A DNA stretch of 49,269 nt, taken from NCBI GenBank assembly GCA_047639315.1, contig JBLINQ010000018.1, forward strand, positions 1-49,269. Reading direction: 5' to 3'. Below, in pieces: positions 43,369-49,269 of the stretch (position 1 is the first letter of the stretch; each line of letters opens with the position of its first letter). This DNA comes from S139-23 sp047639315 (GTDB taxonomy: Bacteria; Planctomycetota; GCA-002687715; DRQF01). Position numbers and translations under genes: made by a program. Below the pieces are notes generated by a model that saw only the letters and a program-made list of their open reading frames with translations, searched no databases and was not told the origin of the DNA.

Positions 43369-43884
43369 ATGGCAGGGAAAGCATGGATTGGTGTGGTTTT
43401 GGCAGTGGTATTCGCCGGAAGCGTGTCTTATCGTCACGTTAATGATGACCAGCCAGATTCGACCACAACCACAAGCAAATCGGCGCCGAGCTCTTTCTCT
43501 GGCGGAAACTCCTTTGCTCCGTCCTCGACGAGTCCCGTCAAAGAGACGGTGACTGAGACGGACAATACCGATTCTTTCATCGCCAAGAGCTTGCCATTTG
43601 TGACCGAAGCCAGCTTCTTTGGCTTGCTTGGCTTCGCTTTGGGTTACTTCTCAAAGAAAGTCGTGAAGCTCATGATGATCTTCATAGCTATTCTCTTCAT
43701 CGCAATGCAGGTGTTTTCCTACATTGAGGTGGTTCAGATCGATTGGCAAAAGCTAATAGACGTGGTCAACGGCATGATTCTCAACCTGAAAGAGAACGAC
43801 AGCATAAGTGCCGTCCTGAAAGATCGAATTCCTACCGCAGGCGCGTTGGTGGCGGGCTATTTTGTTGGCTTCCGGAAGGGCTAA
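43369..43884 (+). CDS. FUN14-domain-like small membrane protein
   Basis: A 171-residue protein. The first 20 residues form a signal or anchor segment, followed by a Ser/Thr-rich linker. The C-terminal 100 residues contain F-G-L-L-G-F-A-L-G-Y-F-S-K-K-V-V-K-L-M-M, a second hydrophobic segment with I-E-V-V-Q-I-D-W-Q-K-L, and a final G-A-L-V-A-G-Y-F-V-G-F-R. This is the pattern of FUN14 family proteins (glycine-rich helix, K-K-x-x-K, V-D-W-x-K). Eukaryotic FUNDC1 is a mitophagy receptor; bacterial members have no known role. I chose ATG 43369, preceded by GGAG, instead of a TTG 14 codons upstream. A perfect hairpin follows. Confidence 0.7.
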   Translation: MAGKAWIGVVLAVVFAGSVSYRHVNDDQPDSTTTTSKSAPSSFSGGNSFAPSSTSPVKETVTETDNTDSFIAKSLPFVTEASFFGLLGFALGYFSKKVVKLMMIFIAILFIAMQVFSYIEVVQIDWQKLIDVVNGMILNLKENDSISAVLKDRIPTAGALVAGYFVGFRKG

Positions 43885-43907
43885 ATCCGACGTGCCAGGG
43901 CGCAGTG

Positions 43908-43934
43908 AGGGCTTCGGAGAGAATCCGAAGCCCT
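43908..43934. terminator. Hairpin between convergent FUN14-like and M48 genes
   Basis: A perfect 11-base inverted repeat, AGGGCTTCGGA (43908-43918) and its complement (43924-43934), with a 5-base loop. No strong T-run follows on either side, but the position between two stops supports a terminator role. Confidence 0.65.
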
Positions 43935-43947
43935 GATACGACTGGTC

Positions 43948-44730
43948 TTAGAGATTGACGCCTAAGCCATATTTCTGCGGGGACGCCTGATAGAGCTTCT
44001 GGGCCTCTTTCATCACTGCCTTGAGGTCGGCTGTCCGTGTCTCATGGGCTGGATGAGTTGAGAGAATCTCAGGTGGTTGCTGGCTCCCTTTGCCCATGCG
44101 CACCCAAAGGTCTGGGGCAACGATGGGGTCATAGCCAGCCTTTGCCATATATCGAATCCCCATATAGTCAGCCTCTGATTCGTGAGACCTCGAATACTTC
44201 AAGGTTCCCAATTGAGTACCGGCGCCAAGGGCGGCCATGATCATTGGTTTTTGAGAGTTGTTGTTGAAAGACAAATCAGCAACCTGCATTCCTGCTTGAA
44301 CAATCATCGTCGTTGAGATGCGCTGGCCACCATGTCGGGCAATAGCGTGGCCGACCTCATGGCCCATCACGAAAGCGAGACCCGCTTCAGTTTCGCAAAT
44401 CGGTAAGAGGCCAGTGTAGATCACGATCTTGCCGCCTGGCAGGACAAAAGCATTGGCCTGTTCACTCTCGACCAATCGAACTTCCCAGGCATAGTCTTTG
44501 CCAGTGACCGCGGTGATGCGATCGGCGACTCTCTTAACGACGTCAGTCATGACAGTATTGCTACTCAAGCGGGTTTCCGCCTTGACGTCGGCAAAAGCCT
44601 GGACTCCCATCGATATTTCTGTGGACTCAGGAACGATGTTGAACGAGCTCTTGCCCGTCTCAGGGTTCGTTACACAAGCCCCCAACGTCGAGAGGGCCAA
44701 AAGCAATACACATAACCTTGACTTAAACAT
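43948..44730 (-). CDS. M48-family metallopeptidase lipoprotein
   Basis: A 260-residue peptidase with a lipobox (L-G-A-C) after a hydrophobic signal. H-E-V-G-H with the following A-I-A-R-H-G-G is the M48 zinc site, and the third ligand Glu is in H-E-S-E-A-D-Y-M-G. The arrangement fits small periplasmic M48 proteases of the LoiP/YcaL type, which degrade misfolded outer-membrane or periplasmic proteins. ATG 44728-44730 follows AAAGAG; an eight-codon-longer open frame is less likely. Located 28 bases after the aryl-CoA monooxygenase gene in the same direction, so it may share that transcript. Confidence 0.88.
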   Translation of the reverse strand: MFKSRLCVLLLALSTLGACVTNPETGKSSFNIVPESTEISMGVQAFADVKAETRLSSNTVMTDVVKRVADRITAVTGKDYAWEVRLVESEQANAFVLPGGKIVIYTGLLPICETEAGLAFVMGHEVGHAIARHGGQRISTTMIVQAGMQVADLSFNNNSQKPMIMAALGAGTQLGTLKYSRSHESEADYMGIRYMAKAGYDPIVAPDLWVRMGKGSQQPPEILSTHPAHETRTADLKAVMKEAQKLYQASPQKYGLGVNL

Positions 44731-44758
44731 GATGGACTCTTTCTTCACGAGCAACAGA

Positions 44759-47023
44759 TTATCTAAGTTCGTCGACGATCTTCGGTTTGACCGCCAAGTA
44801 CGGCCCTGGCCAATACTGGTCAGGGTATTCGTATTTATCCGCAGCGTGCAGCGTAATATATGGGTTTTTTAGATGAGGGCGTGCCATCGCGACAAGGTCG
44901 GCACGTCCTGCGGCTAACACAGTGTTGGCGTGATCATCTCCGAGTATGGCTCCTACGGTCATGACCGGAATGCCAACTTCGAACCGAATCTGCTCGGCAA
45001 ATGGAAGTTGATACATGCGACCATAGACGGGCTTCGACTCCATTGAGTTGCCGGCAGTGGAAACGTCGACAACGTCGCAGCCAATTTCTTGGAGCTTTCT
45101 GGCGAAGATTACTGAATCCTCTATCGTCGTGCCACGTGGTTCAAGCCAATCACTAGCTGAAATACGTACCGCCATTGGCTTTTCTTTTGGCCAAGCTGCA
45201 CGAACGGCAGCAATGACTTCCAGAGGGAAGCGGAGACGACCGTCAAGGTCGCCGCCATATTCGTCTGTGCGGTGATTGGACAGCGGGGAGACAAAACTAG
45301 AAAGCAAGTATCCATGTGCGGCGTGCACCTCGATGCAGTCAAAGCCAGCAGCATGAGCACGTTTTGTCCCACTCACGAAGTCACCGACGACCTTGTCCAT
45401 GTCGGCCCGAGTCATGGCCTTAGGAACCGCCATGGTGCCGTCAAATGATTCGGCGCTTGGACCCACCGTTTGCCAACCACCGTTGTCGACGGCGAGTGGT
45501 GTTTCTTCTTGATCCCATGGGTGGTCCATGGATCCCTTACGGCCGGCATGAGCGATTTGGAGACCAATTTTGGATTTGGAAGAGGAATGGACGAAGTCGA
45601 CGATTTTTCGCCAAGCCTGCTCTTGAGCGTCATTCCAGATTCCGGTGCAGCCAGGCGTGATGCGCCCTTCGGGGCTGACGTTTGTCATTTCAGTGAAGAT
45701 CAAGCCAGCGCCACCCACAGCACGCGATCCCAAGTGGACCATGTGCCAGTCTTGAGGGACGCCGTCGACAGCGGAATATTGACACATCGGGCTCACGACA
45801 ATGCGATTGGCCAATTCCATGTCACGGAGTTTGTAAGGCGTAAACATCGGCGCCGGAACTTGGCCGCGTGAATCTCTTGGGCCACCTTCGCTGGTCCGAA
45901 AATAGCTACTTGTCTCGGCAACCAATTCGGGATCGCGCATTTTCAGATTGTCGTAAGTGATGGACTTTGAGCGCGTCATCAGATTAAAGCTAAATTGCAC
46001 AGGATCTTGTTGCATGTAGCGAGCCGAGTTTTCAAACCACTCGAGGCTCGTTTGCGCCGCCTTCTGAAGCTTCAGGACATCGACCCACCTTTTATCTTCG
46101 TAGTGCTTCAGCGTCTTGTTGACGTCGTCCCAACCTTCTGACTCAAAAGACGCGACTAATCCAATCGCGCTCTCCATGGCCAGCTTGGTACCCGAACCAA
46201 TCGAGAAATGAGCGGTGCATGCCGAGTCGCCTAAGAGGACAATGTTGTCTTTGACCCAAGTCTCATTGCGAACTGTTGGGAATGTGCGCCAGATCGATCG
46301 ATTATTGAGGAGCTTGTGGCCGTCCAAGTCGTCAGCAAATAGGTCTTCGAAATAGGCCACAGTTTCTTCTTCTGTGACATTATCCAAACCGGCTTTCTTC
46401 CAGACTTCCTCACGGCATTCGACAATGAATGTGCCCAGCCCATCTTCGAAGGGATAAGCATGAACCTGGAATAATCCGTGTTCGTTTTCTTTGAAAATGA
46501 AAGTAAAGGCTTCCAGCTTCTTGTCGGTTCCAAGCCAAGTGAATTTGCATTTGCGCCAATCCAGATCTGGCTTGAAAACGTCGGCGTGACTCTCGCGGAT
46601 AGCAGAGTTGACACCGTCTGATGCGATCACAAGGTCATAGTCTTTGAACTTGGAGTAATCATCGAATCGTGTTTCGAATTCGATGTTGACCCCCAGCTCA
46701 AGGCAGCGGTTCTGTAGGATGCTCAAGAGTTTCTTGCGACTCATGCCGCAGAAACCATGGCCTGTCGACTTCACGCAAGTGTCACCATAGTAGGTCTCAA
46801 TCTCTGACCAATAGATGAATTGCTTGAGGATCTCATCGTGGGACGGCTTGTCATGCGGCTCAAAATTGCCGAGCGTCTCGTCCGAAAAGACGACGCCCCA
46901 GCCGAAGGTATTGTTAGGGCGATTCTGTTCGAAGATGGTGATTTCGAGGTCGGGGAATGCCTTCTTGAATAAGATCGAGCTATAGAGCCCAGCAGGTCCA
47001 CCACCGATGCATGCGATACGCAT
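44759..47023 (-). CDS. Bifunctional aryl-CoA monooxygenase/reductase (salicylyl- or 2-aminobenzoyl-CoA type)
   Basis: A 754-residue two-domain flavoenzyme. Residues 1 to about 370 are an FAD monooxygenase (C-I-G-G-G-P-A-G-L near 5-13; V-L-L-G-D-S-A-C-T for the second FAD motif). Residues about 395-754 are an Old Yellow Enzyme-type TIM barrel (P-M-F-T-P-Y-K-L; V-S-P-M-C-Q-Y-S; H-A-A-H-G-Y-L-L; the G-R-A-D-L-V-A-M-A-R-P phosphate site). This fusion is known from 2-aminobenzoyl-CoA monooxygenase/reductase and salicylyl-CoA 5-hydroxylase/oxidoreductase, which hydroxylate and reduce CoA-activated aromatics. The substrate here cannot be chosen between them. AAGGAG six bases before ATG 47021-47023 fixes the start. 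No CoA ligase or other ring-degradation gene is adjacent. Confidence 0.88.
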   Translation of the reverse strand: MRIACIGGGPAGLYSSILFKKAFPDLEITIFEQNRPNNTFGWGVVFSDETLGNFEPHDKPSHDEILKQFIYWSEIETYYGDTCVKSTGHGFCGMSRKKLLSILQNRCLELGVNIEFETRFDDYSKFKDYDLVIASDGVNSAIRESHADVFKPDLDWRKCKFTWLGTDKKLEAFTFIFKENEHGLFQVHAYPFEDGLGTFIVECREEVWKKAGLDNVTEEETVAYFEDLFADDLDGHKLLNNRSIWRTFPTVRNETWVKDNIVLLGDSACTAHFSIGSGTKLAMESAIGLVASFESEGWDDVNKTLKHYEDKRWVDVLKLQKAAQTSLEWFENSARYMQQDPVQFSFNLMTRSKSITYDNLKMRDPELVAETSSYFRTSEGGPRDSRGQVPAPMFTPYKLRDMELANRIVVSPMCQYSAVDGVPQDWHMVHLGSRAVGGAGLIFTEMTNVSPEGRITPGCTGIWNDAQEQAWRKIVDFVHSSSKSKIGLQIAHAGRKGSMDHPWDQEETPLAVDNGGWQTVGPSAESFDGTMAVPKAMTRADMDKVVGDFVSGTKRAHAAGFDCIEVHAAHGYLLSSFVSPLSNHRTDEYGGDLDGRLRFPLEVIAAVRAAWPKEKPMAVRISASDWLEPRGTTIEDSVIFARKLQEIGCDVVDVSTAGNSMESKPVYGRMYQLPFAEQIRFEVGIPVMTVGAILGDDHANTVLAAGRADLVAMARPHLKNPYITLHAADKYEYPDQYWPGPYLAVKPKIVDELR

Positions 47024-47163
47024 TTCTTCTCCTTCAATTGAGTTAGAAGACGATAATCTCACCAGCCCCAACTGGCAACTTTGCAACAGCGATTCGGTGA
47101 AGATTTCGCCCTTCACTCAGAAGGTGCCATGCGCAGGGATTGGGCCCAGAATCCCAGGGAGCT

Positions 47164-49269
47164 CTATCGATCTCGTTGCTTGGCGTCATTTGACCCAACA
47201 ATCATCGTCAAAGCAATCCGGTTACGATCAAGATCTACCGACAGAACTTGAGTTTTCACCAACTGTCCCAAACAAACAACTTCGTGAGGCGACCGGATTC
47301 TTTTCTCCGACAGCTCAGAAATGTGAACCAGCCCATCGGTTTCCAGCCCGATGTCGACAAAGGCCCCGAAGTCGGTGACATTGCTGACGGTTCCTTCAAT
47401 GGGCATGCCAATTTCAAGATCGTTGATGGATGTGATGTCATCTCGATAGTCAACAGTCTCGAATTCAGAGCGTGGATCACGCCCCGGTTCGGAGAGTTCC
47501 TGGAGGATGTCCTCTAAGGTTTCATTGCCGCAGCCCGAAGATTCAAGCTCTTGGCGTTGAGGGGGTGTCAATTTGATTTCTTGTCCGAGAATACCGTCGC
47601 AATCTGACCCGAGCTCTTTGGCAATCCATCGGGCATGCTCGTAACTTTCCGGGTGGATGCCGGTGGAATCGAGTGATTCCTCACCATTACGGATTCTCAA
47701 GAATCCGGCGCATTGCATGAAACTGCTGTCGCCAATCCCTTTGACTGGACGAAGATCTTCTCGACTTTGGAATGTGCCATTCTCGGCTCGGTGCTGGACA
47801 ATCGATTTTGCAGTCCGACGGTCGAGTCCGGCGACATGGCGAAGTAGTTCGGCGCTGGCTGTATTCAGGTCGACACCGACTTTGTTCACGCAACTTTCAA
47901 TTTCGCCTTCGAGGGCTTCGGTCAAAGTGCTTTCCTCGATGTCGTGCTGATACTGACCGACGCCCAAGGAGCGAGGCTCAATCTTCACCAGTTCCGAAAG
48001 TGGATCTTGAAGTCGTCGAGCGATGCTGACGGCTCCGCGGAAACTAATGTCGAGGTTTGGCAGTTCTTCGACTGCAAGCTTGCTGGCAGAATAGACGGAG
48101 GCGCCGGCTTCACTCACGCGAACGATTTCGACTCGTGCAGAGGGCAATATTTGTTGGCGGAGAAACTCAAAAGTCTCCCTTGATCCTTGGCCAGTTCCCA
48201 AGGCTAAAAGCTCAACTTTGAATTCCTTGATGAGATCGAGAATTGCAAATTTGGATCGTTCCGCTTCCAGACGCGGGGGCGTAGGGAAGACCACGTGGGT
48301 TGCCTTGACGCTGCCGTTCTGATTAATGACTGCTAACTTGCAGCCAGCACGAAACCCTGGATCCAAGGCCAAAATGACCCGTGGCCCGGCAGGAGGTGAA
48401 AGTAAAAGGTCGCGCAAATTTTTGCCAAAGACTCGAACTGCGTCAGTCGTCGCGGTGTCCTTCTTTTCGCGCGTGAGTTCACGACAAACAGCTGGGGCAA
48501 CGAATCGGCGTAGTGCCGTCTCAATCGCCTCCTTGAGATCAGACCATTTCAATCGACTTAAATCAGTGAGAACGGAAGTTGCCATGCGGTTGAGAAGGGT
48601 CGGTCGGTCGTAATCGAACTTGAGCGAAAGGGCGCCCGCCTTTTCGCCCCGCATGATCGCTAAGAAACGATGTCCTGGAATGCGAGGCCATGGTGACTTG
48701 TGATCATAAAGGTCTTCGAAGCGTCGATCTTCCCCGGAGTAGCCGCGCTTCTTCTTGATGATTAGGAAGCAACTGCCGATAATCAACTTTGCTTCTCTTC
48801 GAATGCGCGGCATTTGGGAAATGCGTTCAGCCAAGATTGAAATCGCACCATCGACTGCGGCCTTCACGTCGTCGATGCCACGTTCGGGAGATACGAATGG
48901 TTTTGCCAATTCCTTGGCCGTCTGGTCACGCTTGTTACTGAGCAGTTCCTTAGCAAGAGGGTTTAGGCCCGCCTCTCGTGCGATGTCAGCTTTGGTTAAT
49001 CGACTGGTCTTGAAAGGGCGGTAGATTTCTTCGAGCTCGCCGAGCGTGTTGGCATGTTCCAAGGCGCGTTGGATGGCTGGAGTCAATCTTTCGTTTTCCT
49101 CCAGCTTATCGATGATCGTTTGGCATCGTTCTTGGAGTCGATTCAGAGCCGCCGCAGAGTTGGATACTTCTCTCAAGGCCAGCTCATCAATCCCGCGTAT
49201 CATTTCTTTACGGTAGCGCGCAACGAACGGGATGCTGTTTCCTTCCGCAAAGAGCTTCAAGGCATTAGC
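47164..49269 (-). CDS. tex: Tex-family S1 RNA-binding protein, N-terminus cut by window edge
   Basis: At least 702 residues; the frame is still open at the right end of the window, so the first part of the gene (a few dozen residues) is missing. Visible parts, in order: the N-terminal Tex helical domain (I-P-F-V-A-R-Y-R-K-E); the YqgF/RNase-H-like domain (L-A-L-D-P-G-F-R-A-G-C-K); helix-hairpin-helix repeats (D-L-N-T-A-S-A-E-L-L; V-K-G-I-G); and the C-terminal S1 domain (G-T-V-S-N-V-T-D-F-G-A-F-V-D; H-I-S-E-L-S). Tex binds nucleic acid and affects transcription and RNA turnover in bacteria studied. A short hairpin (47136-47155) follows the stop. The aryl-CoA gene lies downstream in the same direction. 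Confidence 0.93.
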   Translation of the reverse strand, partial: ANALKLFAEGNSIPFVARYRKEMIRGIDELALREVSNSAAALNRLQERCQTIIDKLEENERLTPAIQRALEHANTLGELEEIYRPFKTSRLTKADIAREAGLNPLAKELLSNKRDQTAKELAKPFVSPERGIDDVKAAVDGAISILAERISQMPRIRREAKLIIGSCFLIIKKKRGYSGEDRRFEDLYDHKSPWPRIPGHRFLAIMRGEKAGALSLKFDYDRPTLLNRMATSVLTDLSRLKWSDLKEAIETALRRFVAPAVCRELTREKKDTATTDAVRVFGKNLRDLLLSPPAGPRVILALDPGFRAGCKLAVINQNGSVKATHVVFPTPPRLEAERSKFAILDLIKEFKVELLALGTGQGSRETFEFLRQQILPSARVEIVRVSEAGASVYSASKLAVEELPNLDISFRGAVSIARRLQDPLSELVKIEPRSLGVGQYQHDIEESTLTEALEGEIESCVNKVGVDLNTASAELLRHVAGLDRRTAKSIVQHRAENGTFQSREDLRPVKGIGDSSFMQCAGFLRIRNGEESLDSTGIHPESYEHARWIAKELGSDCDGILGQEIKLTPPQRQELESSGCGNETLEDILQELSEPGRDPRSEFETVDYRDDITSINDLEIGMPIEGTVSNVTDFGAFVDIGLETDGLVHISELSEKRIRSPHEVVCLGQLVKTQVLSVDLDRNRIALTMIVGSNDAKQRDR

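Noticed and set aside
47136..47155. Six-base hairpin after tex as a strong terminator
   Set aside because: The stem is short and no T-run follows; mentioned only within the tex entry.
1..49269. tRNA, rRNA, CRISPR, integrase or insertion sequence
   Set aside because: Intergenic gaps were read for cloverleaf-like, direct-repeat and transposase signals; none was convincing.

Overview
The window looks like chromosomal DNA from a free-living, probably marine, planctomycete-like bacterium. The clues are a Trx/PDZ protein with an in-frame TGA (candidate selenoprotein), a secreted seven-repeat FG-GAP protein, an FHA/trypsin-like membrane protease, a PA14 remnant, many lipoproteins or secreted proteins with planctomycete-like architectures, and dense GT-C/GT2 sugar-transfer genes. 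The taxonomic call is inferred from gene families only. I saw no rRNA, tRNA, CRISPR array, integrase or insertion sequence.

Layout. 1-496: broken PA14-domain remnant at the left edge. 0.5-6 kb: HAD phosphatase, PRPP-synthase-like enzyme, GT-C membrane glycosyltransferase, ALG5-like GT2 and a small methyltransferase. 6-11.8 kb (minus strand): a secreted esterase-fold protein that has lost its catalytic Ser and His, a secreted protein with about eleven short helical SHOCT-like repeats, and an FHA-TM-serine protease. 11.9-18.1 kb (minus strand): a complete SOS mutasome operon lexA-imuA-imuB-dnaE2, with an E. coli-type LexA box just upstream of lexA. 18.3-22 kb: FG-GAP propeller protein and secreted HExxH peptidase. 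22.1-29.5 kb (plus strand): pepN, an alpha/beta hydrolase, aceE and a Nif3-like gene. 29.5-32 kb (minus strand): metallophosphoesterase-fold lipoprotein and di-haem peroxidase. 32.1-39.1 kb: a polyprenyl-phosphate-type glycosylation cluster (two GT-C proteins, a flippase-like membrane protein, two GT2 enzymes and a Gfo/Idh oxidoreductase). 39.1-40.4 kb: the selenoprotein candidate. 40.5-49.3 kb: MBL-fold hydrolase, membrane-anchored FMN glutamate synthase, FUN14-like protein, M48 lipoprotein peptidase, a two-domain aryl-CoA monooxygenase/OYE reductase, and Tex running off the right edge.

The most striking item is at 39135-40406. A lipoprotein reading frame is interrupted once by TGA, exactly where a thioredoxin-like CxxC motif would have its second cysteine (C-V-P-U). 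Downstream is a six-pair hairpin with an AGGUU apical loop at bacterial SECIS distance. A standard gene caller would report two broken fragments. Two other well-supported systems are the SOS-controlled mutagenesis operon, where imuA and imuB overlap by about 100 bp, and the tandem small-helical-repeat secreted protein, whose function I cannot name.
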